A stretch of DNA of 64,000 nucleotides from Georgenia sp. M64 (lineage in GTDB: Bacteria; Actinomycetota; Actinomycetes; Actinomycetales; Actinomycetaceae): contig NZ_CP145809.1 in the NCBI RefSeq assembly GCF_038049925.1, positions 2,108,001 to 2,172,000 of the forward strand, given 5' to 3'. This document shows, piece after piece, positions 40,804 to 49,414 of this stretch (positions are counted from its first letter, which is position 1; each line of letters opens with the position of its first letter). The notes below the pieces were generated by a model. It was not told the DNA's origin, did not search any database, and saw only the letters and a program-made list of their open reading frames with translations. The position numbers and the translations under genes were made by a program.

Positions 40804-42780
40804 TCAGCTGTGGGTGGCGACGGGCACCGCGGCGGGGGACCCCGTCCGTGCGGCGATGGTGCGCAGGTCCGTGGACCGACCGGCCCGGACGCCGTTGGCG
40901 ATGACGACGACCTCGGCGAGCTCGTGGACGAGGACGACCGCGGCAAGGCCGAGGACACCGGCGAGGGCGAGCGGGATGAGCACGGCGATCAGGACCAGCG
41001 ACAGGCCGACGTTCTGGAGCATGATCCGCCGGGAGCGGCGGGCATGCGCGAGGGCCTGGGGCAGCAGCCGGAGGTCGTCGCCCATCAGGGCGACATCGGC
41101 GGTCTCGATCGCGACGTCGCTGCCCATGGCGCCCATCGCCACACCGAGGTCCGCGGTGGCCAAGGCGGGTGCATCGTTGACGCCGTCCCCGACCATCACC
41201 GTGACGCCCCGAGCGCGGAGCATCCCGACGAGGCGGGACTTCTCCTCCGGGCGCAGCTCGGCGTGCACGGTGGTGATGCCGGCCTCGGCGGCCAGCGCCT
41301 GGGCGGTGGCCGTGTTGTCGCCCGTCAGCATTGTCACGGTGTAGCCCTCGCGGCCCAGGCGGGCGATGACCTCGGGGGCCTCGGGGCGAAGCTCGTCGCG
41401 CACGGCGATGGCTCCGAGCACCCGGTCGTCGACCTCCAGGAGCACGGCGGTGGCGCCGGCCTGCTGCATGGCGGTGACCTCGGCCGCCAGCCCGGCGGGT
41501 TCGATCCAGCCGGGGCGTCCCAGGCGCACCCGGCGGTCGCCGATGGTGCCGGTCAGTCCGGCGCCGGTGACAGCCTCGACGTCGGCCGCCGCCGGCACGG
41601 TGTCGGCGGCTGTGACGATGGCCCGGGCGAGGGGGTGCTCGCTGCGGGCCTCGAGCCCGGCCGCCAGCGCGACCACCTCCTCGCGGGTGGCTCCCCTGGC
41701 GGTGGCGACCTCCACGACGACCGGCCGGTTCGCTGTGAGGGTCCCGGTCTTGTCCAGGGCGATGGTGCGGACCCGGCCGAGGGTCTCCAACGCCGCCCCG
41801 CCCTTGATGAGCACACCGAACCTGCTGGCGGCACCGACCGCGGAGACCACCGCGACCGGGACGGAGATCGCCAGGGCGCACGGGGACGCGGCGACGAGGA
41901 CCACCAGGGCCCGCTCGATCCACAACCCGGGCTCGCCCGCGAGGGAGCCGATGACGGCGATGAGGGCGGCGAGGATCATGATGCCGGGCACGAGCGGCTT
42001 GGCGACCTTGTCGGCCAGGCGCTGGGTCGCCCCCTTCCGGGACTGCTCGGCCTCGACGATATGCACGATGCGTGCCAGGGAGTTGTTCTCCGCGGTCGTG
42101 GTGGCCTCGACCTCGAGGGCGCCGGTGCCGTTGATGGACCCGGCGTAGACCTCCGCGCCCGGGCCGGCTTCGACGGGCATGGACTCCCCGGTGATGGCCG
42201 AGACGTCCAGCGAGCTGCGCCCGGCGAGAATGGTCCCGTCGGTGGCGAGGCGCTCACCGGGCTTGACGATCATGAGGTCGCCGACGCGCAGGTCCTTGGG
42301 TGCGACGCTGACCTCGATGCCGTCGTGGCGCACGGTGGCTCGCTCGGGCACGAGGGAGAGCAGCGCGCGCAGACCCCCGCGGGTCTTGGCCAGGGAGTAC
42401 TCCTCCAGGCCCTCGCTGATGGAGTACAGGAACGCCAGCATCGCGGCCTCCTGCACCTCACCGAGCAGCACCGCCCCGACGGCCGCGATGGTCATCAGGG
42501 TGCCGACCCCGATCCGGCCCTTGGCCAGGGCACGGAGCGTGCCGGGGACGAAGGTGGCCGCGCCCGCCAGCAGGGCGGCGAGGTTCAGCCCGAGCGCCCA
42601 GCCGTCCTGCCCGGTCCAGGAGAGCAGGAAGCCCGCGAGGAGCAGCACGCCCGAGAGAGCGGCCCCGCGGATCTCGTCGACGTCCCACAGCCGCTCGACG
42701 GACTCGCCAGGCCCGTCGCCGTGCTCGTCGCCGGTGTCGGTGTGCTCGTCCTCGGGATGTGTGCAGCAGGCGTCGCTCAT
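40804..42780 (-). CDS. cadA: Cd/Zn/Pb-exporting P-type ATPase
   Basis: 658-aa PIB-2 type ATPase. The N-terminus MSDACCTHPEDEHTDTGDEH is Cys/His-rich and replaces the usual heavy-metal-associated domain. Membrane motif ASPCALAISVP, phosphorylation site DKTGTLTANRP (Asp about 344), SEHPLARAI and GDGVNDAPALATADLG are present. The SPC form fits divalent soft metals (Cd, Zn, Pb). The ATG at 42780 overlaps the cmtR stop by ATGA, so the repressor and pump are co-expressed. Confidence 0.93.
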   Translation of the reverse strand: MSDACCTHPEDEHTDTGDEHGDGPGESVERLWDVDEIRGAALSGVLLLAGFLLSWTGQDGWALGLNLAALLAGAATFVPGTLRALAKGRIGVGTLMTIAAVGAVLLGEVQEAAMLAFLYSISEGLEEYSLAKTRGGLRALLSLVPERATVRHDGIEVSVAPKDLRVGDLMIVKPGERLATDGTILAGRSSLDVSAITGESMPVEAGPGAEVYAGSINGTGALEVEATTTAENNSLARIVHIVEAEQSRKGATQRLADKVAKPLVPGIMILAALIAVIGSLAGEPGLWIERALVVLVAASPCALAISVPVAVVSAVGAASRFGVLIKGGAALETLGRVRTIALDKTGTLTANRPVVVEVATARGATREEVVALAAGLEARSEHPLARAIVTAADTVPAAADVEAVTGAGLTGTIGDRRVRLGRPGWIEPAGLAAEVTAMQQAGATAVLLEVDDRVLGAIAVRDELRPEAPEVIARLGREGYTVTMLTGDNTATAQALAAEAGITTVHAELRPEEKSRLVGMLRARGVTVMVGDGVNDAPALATADLGVAMGAMGSDVAIETADVALMGDDLRLLPQALAHARRSRRIMLQNVGLSLVLIAVLIPLALAGVLGLAAVVLVHELAEVVVIANGVRAGRSTDLRTIAARTGSPAAVPVATHS

Positions 42781-43211
42781 CGGGCGGTCTCCAGGTCCTG
42801 GTGCGGCTGCAGGTGGTCGGCGTCCGGCGTGGTGGTGGCGCCGATGCCGTAGTTGGGGCACAGCTCGACGGCGTACCCGGTGGAGGCCAGCAGCTGCTCC
42901 GCCGTCGCCAGGACCGCAAGCAGCTCCGGGGCGGTCGTCAGGGTGAACATCGACGCCCGTCCCTCCGGGTGGGAGGTCACCAGACCGCAGTCGCGCAGGC
43001 ACGCCAGGTGCGCGCTCACCGTCGACTGGGCCAGACCCAGGTGCTCGGTCAGGTCCCGCACCCGGTGCTCCCCCATCGTCAGGTGCTGCAGGATCGCCAA
43101 CCGGGCCGGGTCGGACAACCCGTGGAACAACGCCGCCGCCGGCGCAAGGGCCGCAGGGTCAACTGCTCCGGTCTCTGCGCTGTCATCGGAAGTTGCTGAT
43201 TGCATCGTCAT
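42777..43211 (-). CDS. cmtR: CmtR-type ArsR/SmtB repressor (Cd/Pb sensor)
   Basis: 144-aa winged-helix repressor. The recognition helix is STVSAHLACLRDCGLV; the two Cys in CLRDC correspond to Cys57 and Cys61 of mycobacterial CmtR, and the Cys in VELCPNYG would be the third ligand (Cys102 in CmtR). Cd or Pb binding should release DNA. It is the first gene of the cmtR-cadA operon. The divergent methyltransferase-like gene begins only about 80 bp away, so both promoters may share the operator. Confidence 0.88.
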   Translation of the reverse strand: MTMQSATSDDSAETGAVDPAALAPAAALFHGLSDPARLAILQHLTMGEHRVRDLTEHLGLAQSTVSAHLACLRDCGLVTSHPEGRASMFTLTTAPELLAVLATAEQLLASTGYAVELCPNYGIGATTTPDADHLQPHQDLETAR

Positions 43212-43287
43212 AGAGCGATACTAAGCGGTGCCTGGTCGTGGATCAACCTCGACCGTGGGCCGCGGAGCCGCGAAGGGATGGCGCAGG

Positions 43288-43929
43288 ATGATGTCGACGG
43301 GTGTGGCCGCGTGGCTGGCCCTGGGCCTGTACGGCGCCGGTCTCGTGGCGGCGTTCGTGGTTCGGTCGTGGGTGCATCGCCGCCGGACCGGTTCGAGCGG
43401 GTTCCGAGGGATCTCCGGCCCGATCGGGTCGCTCGAGTGGTGGGGCGGCGTCCTTTTCGCCGCGGCGCTGGTGCTTGGCTCACTGGGTCCTGCCCTGGCC
43501 CTGTCGGGCACCGTCGAGGTGTTCGCGTGGACGCCGGGATGGCTCAGCTGGGTAGGTCTGCTCGCAGTGGCCGCCGCCATGGTCGGTGTGCTGATCGCTC
43601 AGGGAGGAATGGGCAGCTCCTGGCGTATCGGCGTCGACGCGAGCGAGCGCACCGACCTGGTGACCTCCGGGCCCTTCGCCAAGATTCGCAACCCCGTCTT
43701 CTCCGCGATGATCACGGCCCTGCTGGGCATGATGTTGATGGTTCCCGGTGTCGTGACCATGGCCGCCCTGCTCGCCCTGGTGGTCGCGGTCGAGCTGCAG
43801 GTTCGCTTCGTCGAGGAGCCGTACCTGGTGCGGGTGCACGGGAAGGCATACCTTACCTACGCCCGGACCGCAGGACGCTTCGTACCTGGCGTCGGACGGC
43901 TGGCCGGCCTCGTTGAGCCGGATCGCTGA
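43288..43929 (+). CDS. isoprenylcysteine carboxyl methyltransferase (ICMT/PEMT) family membrane protein
   Basis: About 213 aa with five or six helices. The C-terminal half has the family pattern TSGPFAKIRNPVFSAMI and EEPYLVRVHGKAYLTYARTA, the SAM- and substrate-binding part of ICMT-like methyltransferases. Bacterial members methylate lipids or unknown substrates and often sit in metal-resistance operons. The ATG at 43288 or 43291 is probably the start, after GCGCAGG. It is divergent from cmtR and convergent with the VKOR gene. Confidence 0.78.
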   Translation: MMSTGVAAWLALGLYGAGLVAAFVVRSWVHRRRTGSSGFRGISGPIGSLEWWGGVLFAAALVLGSLGPALALSGTVEVFAWTPGWLSWVGLLAVAAAMVGVLIAQGGMGSSWRIGVDASERTDLVTSGPFAKIRNPVFSAMITALLGMMLMVPGVVTMAALLALVVAVELQVRFVEEPYLVRVHGKAYLTYARTAGRFVPGVGRLAGLVEPDR

Positions 43930-43995
43930 GCGTGCAGCGGCACGACCTGCTCTCGATCACGGCCCGTGCGCCGCGCCCAGGACGTCACGCCCGGG

Positions 43996-44664
43996 TCAGA
44001 GAAGGGTCTGCCAGTACGTCCGAAACTGGAACAGGATGAGCGCCAGGATGGTCAGGTACCAGCCGGTGAGCACGACCCCGTGGTAACCGGCGACGACTTC
44101 GGTCGCCCGGCGCGTCGGTCGGGGCAGGGAGGCGTGGGCGGCGGTGAGGTTGCGCAGAGTGGTGTACCAGAACAGCGCGATGGTCACGATCCACACCACG
44201 ATGCAGTAGGGGCACAGCGCCTCGATGCGGTACAGGCTCTGGAAGATCAGCCAGTGCACGAAGACGGCACCGAGACTGACGCCGGCCTGGAGGCCCAGCC
44301 AGAACCAACGCCGGTACCGAGCACCGGCAAGGAGTCCCACACCGACGGTGGTGACGACAGCGAAGCCCGCGACACCGATGAGCGGGTTCGGCACGCCGAA
44401 GGCCTCGGCCTGCGGGGTCGTCATGACCGAGCCGCAGCTCAGGACCGGGTTGATGCTGCAGCTGGGCACGTAGCGGGGGTCGGCGATCAGGGCGATCTTC
44501 TCCACGAGCAGCACCACCGCCGAGACCAGACCCACCAGCCCTCCCAGAGCCAGCAGCAGTGCGAGCTGGCGCGTCGTACCACCGCCGGCGTGGGCGGAGA
44601 CGTCGCCCAGGCCGTCACCTCGTTGGGCTTGCGGCGACACCTCGTCAGCCCTCAAGGGCGTCAT
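43996..44664 (-). CDS. vitamin K epoxide reductase (VKOR) family protein
   Basis: 222-aa membrane protein with five helices. The extracytoplasmic Cys pair is in YVPSCSINPVLSCGSVMTT and the catalytic CXXC is CPYC in EALCPYCIVVWIV. Bacterial VKOR reoxidises DsbA-type proteins and passes electrons to quinone. Its start overlaps the end of the dsbA-like gene by 20 bp; the two form a complete extracytoplasmic disulfide-forming system. Confidence 0.92.
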   Translation of the reverse strand: MTPLRADEVSPQAQRGDGLGDVSAHAGGGTTRQLALLLALGGLVGLVSAVVLLVEKIALIADPRYVPSCSINPVLSCGSVMTTPQAEAFGVPNPLIGVAGFAVVTTVGVGLLAGARYRRWFWLGLQAGVSLGAVFVHWLIFQSLYRIEALCPYCIVVWIVTIALFWYTTLRNLTAAHASLPRPTRRATEVVAGYHGVVLTGWYLTILALILFQFRTYWQTLL

Positions 44665-45301
44665 CGATCAACTTGCGGAACTCGTCGGTGGTCGCCGGTG
44701 CGATCATCTTGCCGTTGAGGAAGAACGTCGGTGTGCCCTGCACCCCGAGCGCCAGAGCGTCGTTCATGTCCTGCTGGACCCGTTCGAGCGTCGCCGGGTC
44801 CGCGACCGCCCGGTCGTAGGTCGCCACGTCGAGGCCCAGATCCTGGGCGAACGTGCGGAACAGGTCGGCCTTGGACGTCTGCTGCTCCCCCCATTCGGAC
44901 TGGGTCTCATACATCCGCTTGTACATCGCCTCGAACTGCCCCTGCTGGGCGGCGGCCTCGACGGCCAGCGCGGCGTTCTCGGCATTGGCGTGGCCCGGCA
45001 CCGGGAAGTAACGGGCGACGAAGGTGACCCGGCCTGCGTAGTCCTCACGGAGTTGCTCGACGAAGGGGTAGGCCGCCAGGCACGCCTCACACTCGAAGTC
45101 GAGGAACTCCACCAGCGTGACCCGGCCGTCAGCGGCCGTGGCGAGCCGGTGGCTGTTCTCGCGCACCACCGGGATCTCGCCGACCTCACCGCCCCCGTCG
45201 GCGCTCGGGTCCCCGCCGGCCCGGCCAACGACAAGAGTCACCGCCATGGCGACGACGAAGACCGCGACGAGCGCGGCTGACAGCTTCACATTCCTGCTCA
45301 C
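44645..45301 (-). CDS. DsbA-family thiol:disulfide oxidoreductase
   Basis: 218-aa protein. From the GTG at 45301 it has a signal anchor (SAALVAVFVVAMAVTLVVG), then the thioredoxin fold with active site CEAC in FLDFECEACLAAYPF and the cis-Pro loop VQGTPTFFLNG. It should introduce disulfide bonds in exported proteins, reoxidised by VKOR encoded next. The frame is open to 45517, but an AGGAG site and the signal sequence favour 45301. Confidence 0.9.
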   Translation of the reverse strand: MSRNVKLSAALVAVFVVAMAVTLVVGRAGGDPSADGGGEVGEIPVVRENSHRLATAADGRVTLVEFLDFECEACLAAYPFVEQLREDYAGRVTFVARYFPVPGHANAENAALAVEAAAQQGQFEAMYKRMYETQSEWGEQQTSKADLFRTFAQDLGLDVATYDRAVADPATLERVQQDMNDALALGVQGTPTFFLNGKMIAPATTDEFRKLIDDALEG

Positions 45302-45506
45302 AGAACCATGCTCCTGCCCAGCGGCACCGCCGTCCGGCGTGACACACATCGTGGTGAATGGGGGCGCAGTCGTTCCGCACCGCCGGGTTAGGTAAACACA
45401 CAAACCGGTCGGAACACATCTCGACGGGAGCGTCGGCGACCACGGGAGCGGTGAGAGCCTGGACGTTGGGCCCTTGGAGACGTATCGGGGCGTGACCAGC
45501 GACCCT

Positions 45507-45682
45507 TGAACCGTCACCTCGCCCCTCGCCGGGCGGTGGGGTGCCTAGGCGTGTGGGATGGATTACGGAAACGGCAAGGTGGTTTTCTGTGCAGCACCGG
45601 CCCGTTACCCTTTCGTGACACGTTGGTGGCGGCCGGGGCAGACCTGGAGCCTGTCTGCACTAGTTCACGGAGGCCTTGCTCG
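45507..45682 (+). promoter_or_regulatory. long leader of the M23 peptidase gene, possible structured RNA
   Basis: The 380-bp gap between dsbA and the peptidase contains no gene. Its right part has GGTGGGGTGCCTAGG, GGGATGGAT and CCCGTTACCC, weakly reminiscent of the c-di-AMP (ydaO) riboswitch that often precedes cell-wall hydrolase genes in actinobacteria. The match is incomplete, so this is only a suggestion. Confidence 0.22.
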
Positions 45683-46762
45683 ATGCCGGACGGTGCTGCG
45701 CCTGAGGAAGTCCGGGTGCCGCTGACCCGACGTCGGATCCGCGAGGCAGAGCGTGCTGCCCACGACGCACAGCGGGCCGGAGCCGCTCATGGTGACCGGG
45801 TCCGTCCGTTCGAGGGGCCGCCGCCATCGGAACAGGCCGGCGTGGGGGGTAGACGCCGTCCGAGCCACGCGTACGTGGCCGCTGGGCTGCCTACCGAGGA
45901 GCTGGTCCAGGTCTCGGCCCGGTCTCGCCGCGAGGCGCGCTCCCGGTCCACGCGTGGAGACGTTGACCGTCGTCCGCGGCGGCTCGTGGCGCGCGCGACC
46001 GTGCTGACTGCACTGGGGTTGACGACGATCGCGGTACCGGTGCTGGGAATCGACGGGAGCGACCACTCGGCCCACGCGCACGAGTCGGCCGTGGCGTCCG
46101 TGCAGCCCGAGCCCAACGTGTTGGACGTTCTGGACTCCCAGGTAGCTGCGGCCGAGCCGTCGAACCTCGCCCCGCCGAGTCTGCTCGCCGACCCGGCGGC
46201 CCGAGCCCGGGCCGAGTGGTTGCAGGCGTCGCGGGCGGCGCAGCGCGGTGCTCTCGATGGTGCGGACCTTCAGGGAGCCCACGGGACGCTGGCCGCTGCG
46301 GTGCCCGAGAAGAGAATCGTCATGCCGCTCCCGCGGGGATCGTTCCGCACGACTTCTCCCTACGGCGGACGTCCGGACCCGTTCACCGGAGGGGCGTCCA
46401 CGCACACCGGTGTCGACTTGGCGGCACCACTGGACACACCGATCCACGCGGTCGCCGACGGGGTCGTCGACTACGTCGGTCCTGGGAAGGACGGCCGCTC
46501 CAGCATGATCATCGTGGTCAGGCACGAGATCGACGGCCGAACGGTGTACAGCTGGTACAACCACATGTACGCCAGAGGCCTGTACGTCCAGGTCGGCCAG
46601 CAGGTCCGGGCCGGTGACGTCATCGCCGGCGTCGGGAACAACGGCCGGTCCACCGGGCCGCACGTGCACTTCGAGATCCACACCGACGACGACCTGACGA
46701 CGACGGACCCGCTGGTATGGCTACGGGAGCAGGGCGCGGTCGACGTCAGCGAGCTTCCCTAG
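45683..46762 (+). CDS. M23 (LytM-type) peptidase
   Basis: 359-aa exported zinc endopeptidase acting on peptidoglycan cross-links. A basic N-terminal region (VPLTRRRIREAERAAHD) precedes one hydrophobic signal anchor (LTALGLTTIAVPVLG, about residue 115) and a helical linker. The M23 domain has the zinc ligands in THTGVDLAAPLDTPI and GPHVHFEIH. The ATG at 45683 has ACGGAGG upstream; the frame extends to 45506 through the leader. It is unusual cargo for a metal island and could remodel the wall for conjugation. Confidence 0.9.
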   Translation: MPDGAAPEEVRVPLTRRRIREAERAAHDAQRAGAAHGDRVRPFEGPPPSEQAGVGGRRRPSHAYVAAGLPTEELVQVSARSRREARSRSTRGDVDRRPRRLVARATVLTALGLTTIAVPVLGIDGSDHSAHAHESAVASVQPEPNVLDVLDSQVAAAEPSNLAPPSLLADPAARARAEWLQASRAAQRGALDGADLQGAHGTLAAAVPEKRIVMPLPRGSFRTTSPYGGRPDPFTGGASTHTGVDLAAPLDTPIHAVADGVVDYVGPGKDGRSSMIIVVRHEIDGRTVYSWYNHMYARGLYVQVGQQVRAGDVIAGVGNNGRSTGPHVHFEIHTDDDLTTTDPLVWLREQGAVDVSELP

Positions 46763-46838
46763 CGTGCCGATGTTCTCCGCCACGGGCCTCGACCTTGACA
46801 CACGCCGCGGCGTTGTGGGTTGCCGACCGAGCTTGCCT

Positions 46839-47498
46839 ATGGTGGCCCTCATGTCTGCCACCGCCCACACGCTTCCCACCCTCCGCGGCGCAGGGCCTGC
46901 CGCGGTCCGCGCGACACTGGTCCTCCTGCTGCTCGGCTTCACGGCGCTGCTCACCCCTGCGGCCGCCCGCGCACACGACACGCTCATCGAGACCAGTCCC
47001 GGCCAGGACGCCGTCGTCGAGGATGCGCCGACCGAGGTGACGCTGACCTTCAGCGCCGAGGTCCTCGATCTGCCCACCACCATGGTGGTGACCGCGGCAG
47101 ACGGGGACGTGGTGGCCGAGGGCACGCCGGCGGTCGACGGTCAGACGGTCCGGCTCTCTCTGCCCTCGATCCTGCCCGACGGCGAGTACGAGGTGACCTG
47201 GTCGGTCGTCTCCTCCGACGGGCACCGCACCGAGGACACCTACACGTTCACCCTCGCGGCCGACGACGACGCGGCACCACCGGAGCCAGCCGCAGAGAGC
47301 GCCGCAACTCCCACCGCCCAACCGTCCGCCCATACACCGGGGGCCAGCCCGGCACCGGACACCGACGCCGACGCGCAAGCACGCGGCGAGGACGGGTGGA
47401 TGCCCTCCTGGACCGCCATCTTGATCGTGCAGGCCGGCATCATGGTGCTCGCCGTGGCGGTAGCGCTGAGCTACAAGCGCTGGCGCACCGGCCGCTGA
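46839..47498 (+). CDS. CopC-domain copper-resistance protein
   Basis: About 219 aa. A signal peptide (LVLLLLGFTALLTPAAARA) ends at AHDTLIETSPGQDAVVED, so the mature protein begins with the His that coordinates copper in CopC. The CopC domain continues APTEVTLTFSAEVLD and VTWSVVSSDGHRTEDTYTF, with a second His ligand in DGHR. A Pro/Ala linker and C-terminal helix (ILIVQAGIMVLAVAVALSY) anchor it. Starts at 46839 and 46851 are both possible. A CopD domain is encoded at 50487, the usual partner. Confidence 0.9.
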   Translation: MVALMSATAHTLPTLRGAGPAAVRATLVLLLLGFTALLTPAAARAHDTLIETSPGQDAVVEDAPTEVTLTFSAEVLDLPTTMVVTAADGDVVAEGTPAVDGQTVRLSLPSILPDGEYEVTWSVVSSDGHRTEDTYTFTLAADDDAAPPEPAAESAATPTAQPSAHTPGASPAPDTDADAQARGEDGWMPSWTAILIVQAGIMVLAVAVALSYKRWRTGR

Positions 47499-47608
47499 CC
47501 TCACGTGAGGGGAGTGGCCCGCTCCCAGGTTCCAGTACGGGTTATGGTGACCCGGGCAGGCTCAAGTTTCTGCAAGGGAAGCTCGCCACAACCGACCTCA
47601 AGGACCAC

Positions 47609-48259
47609 GTGGAGACCGTGACCAAGAAGAATCAGGCGCAGGAACGCGCCGCTCGGCTCGCGACCATGCGCGCCGAGCAGTCGCGGCGGGAGCACCGCCA
47701 TCGGAGCCTGATCATCGCCGCCGTAACCCTGGTCTGTGTCGGGCTTGTCGCAGCGGTGGCGATCCCCCTGGTCGGTGCCGCCCGTCAGCGAGCTGCCGTG
47801 GAGGCCGCGGCCAACGCCCCGATCGAAGGCGTCCAGGAGTTCGAGAATCTGAGCGCGAGCCATGTCACTGGGCCCGTCGACTACCCGATGGCACCAGCCG
47901 CCGGCGGGGACCACGACTCAGCGTGGCAGAACTGTGGGACCTACACCGCGCAGGTTGCGGACGAGAACGCCGTGCACTCTCTCGAGCACGGGGCGGTCTG
48001 GATCGCCTACTCCCCCGAGCTGCCTGCGGACGAGGTGGCCGCGCTGACCGACAAGGTGGAGAACGAGCAGTACGCGTTGGTCAGTCCCTACGAGAGCATC
48101 GGGTCCCCGATCGTGCTGAGCGCATGGGGCGTCCAGCTCGCTGTGGAGGGTGCCGGCGACCCGCGCATCGACACGTTCCTTGCCCGGCACCTCCAGGGGG
48201 AGCAGACCCCCGAGCCCGGCGCGGCGTGCTTCGGCGGCGTCGGGATGCCGACGGCGTGA
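47609..48259 (+). CDS. DUF3105 family protein
   Basis: 216-aa membrane-anchored protein. A charged N-terminus (KKNQAQERAARLATMRAEQ) precedes one helix (LIIAAVTLVCVGLVAAVAI); the extracytoplasmic domain has the conserved AGGDHDSAWQNCGTY and AVHSLEHGAVWIAYSPEL. The His, Cys and HxxEH-like residues look like a metal site; the family is often beside DUF305 and metal genes. GTG at 47609 or 47618 could be used. Its stop overlaps a GTG in frame with the DUF305 gene. Confidence 0.87.
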   Translation: METVTKKNQAQERAARLATMRAEQSRREHRHRSLIIAAVTLVCVGLVAAVAIPLVGAARQRAAVEAAANAPIEGVQEFENLSASHVTGPVDYPMAPAAGGDHDSAWQNCGTYTAQVADENAVHSLEHGAVWIAYSPELPADEVAALTDKVENEQYALVSPYESIGSPIVLSAWGVQLAVEGAGDPRIDTFLARHLQGEQTPEPGAACFGGVGMPTA

Positions 48260-48261
48260 CG

Positions 48262-48975
48262 ATGCCTGGAATCGACCCTGCCCTCGGCGGACCGGCCGGC
48301 CCGCCGAGGGCCGAGCGGGGCGCCCGGTCCCCCGCCGGGCGCGGTGTGCCCGGCACTGTGCTGGCAGTTCTCGCACTCGTGCTCGCCGCTCTCTCCGGGG
48401 TGGGCGGCCTCATCGCCGGGTCGCGGCTGGCGCCGGAGGCCGACGTCCCCCGGCCCGGCTCGGTCGATGCCGGCTTCGCCCGCGACATGGGCACCCATCA
48501 CGCCCAGGCCGTTCAGATGTCCGCACTCGTTCGTGATCGCACCGAAGACCCCCAGATCCGAGCGCTGGCCCTCGATGTCCTCCTCACTCAGCAGCAGCAG
48601 GCTGGCCAGATGTTCGGCTGGCTCGAGCTGTGGGATCTGCCCCAGGCCAGCCAACAGGCTCCCATGGCCTGGATGCAGGACCACGCGGGCATGGCAGAGG
48701 GCAGCGCCGAAGCCGCCGGCACGATGCCTGGCATGGCGAGCCGGGAGGAGCTGAACCGCCTCGCCGGGTCCTCGGGCCGCGACGCCGAACGGCTGTACCT
48801 CGAGCTGATGATCCCCCACCATCAGGGCGGGGTGGACATGGCGGAGTTCGCCGCGGTCAACGCACAGCAAGAGGCCGTCCGCAACCTGGCGGCGAGCATC
48901 GTCAAGGCGCAGACCGCCGAGCTCACGGTACTGGACGACCTCCTCACCGCGCGCGGCGGTCCGTCCTCCGACTGA
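48262..48975 (+). CDS. DUF305 family protein
   Basis: About 237 aa. One N-terminal helix (VLAVLALVLAALSGVGGLIA) exports a ferritin-like four-helix domain with GTHHAQAVQMSALV and MIPHHQGGVDMAEFA, the two His-His motifs of DUF305. Members are linked to copper and other metals. The ATG at 48262 is five bases after the DUF3105 stop; the GTG at 48256 would overlap it. The pair is probably one operon. Confidence 0.9.
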   Translation: MPGIDPALGGPAGPPRAERGARSPAGRGVPGTVLAVLALVLAALSGVGGLIAGSRLAPEADVPRPGSVDAGFARDMGTHHAQAVQMSALVRDRTEDPQIRALALDVLLTQQQQAGQMFGWLELWDLPQASQQAPMAWMQDHAGMAEGSAEAAGTMPGMASREELNRLAGSSGRDAERLYLELMIPHHQGGVDMAEFAAVNAQQEAVRNLAASIVKAQTAELTVLDDLLTARGGPSSD

Positions 48976-49003
48976 GCGCCTCGAGAACCTCGCCATGCTG
49001 TAA

Positions 49004-49025
49004 CATCTGCGGAGTTCTGCAGATG
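49004..49025. promoter_or_regulatory. putative ArsR/SmtB-family operator
   Basis: CATCTGC, eight bases, GCAGATG form an inverted repeat; with inner GA/TC pairs the arms reach nine matching positions. It ends 11 bp before the start of the metal-sensor gene, a typical place for autoregulation. Binding is inferred. Confidence 0.6.
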
Positions 49026-49036
49026 AGGAGGTTTCG

Positions 49037-49414
49037 ATGGGTGAAGTCGCTCGGCTCGACTCCTGCCATGTCGTCACGGTCCACCCGGACAAGGTGGCGC
49101 TGACCCGCGAGCACATCCCTGACCCGACCGAGACAGAGCGGCTGGCCACCCTGTTCAAGCTGCTCGGTGACCCACGCCGAGCGCGGATCCTCTACGCCCT
49201 GCTCGAGGCCGGGGAGCTGTGCGTGTGCGACCTGGCCGCCTCGGTAGACGTTCCGGAGACGGCGGTCTCGCAGTCGCTGCGGCTGCTGCGCGCCGCGGGA
49301 GTGGTCGACAACCGCCGCGCCGGCCGGATGGTGTACTACCGACTGGCCGACGCTCACGTGCGGATGCTGCTTGACCTCTCTCGCGAGCACGCCCGCCACG
49401 AGGAGGGGATCTGA
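49037..49414 (+). CDS. SmtB/CadC-type ArsR metal-sensing repressor
   Basis: 125-aa winged-helix repressor. LFKLLGDPRRARILYALLEA and ELCVCDLAASVDVPETAVSQ hold the ELCVCDL metal-binding motif of CadC/ArsR sensors; DSCHVV near the N-terminus gives another Cys/His site and DAHVRMLLDLSREHARHE matches the alpha5 zinc site of SmtB. It should therefore sense Cd/Pb and/or Zn. The ATG has GAGGAGG upstream. Stop and start of the next gene overlap (TGATG). Confidence 0.9.
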   Translation: MGEVARLDSCHVVTVHPDKVALTREHIPDPTETERLATLFKLLGDPRRARILYALLEAGELCVCDLAASVDVPETAVSQSLRLLRAAGVVDNRRAGRMVYYRLADAHVRMLLDLSREHARHEEGI

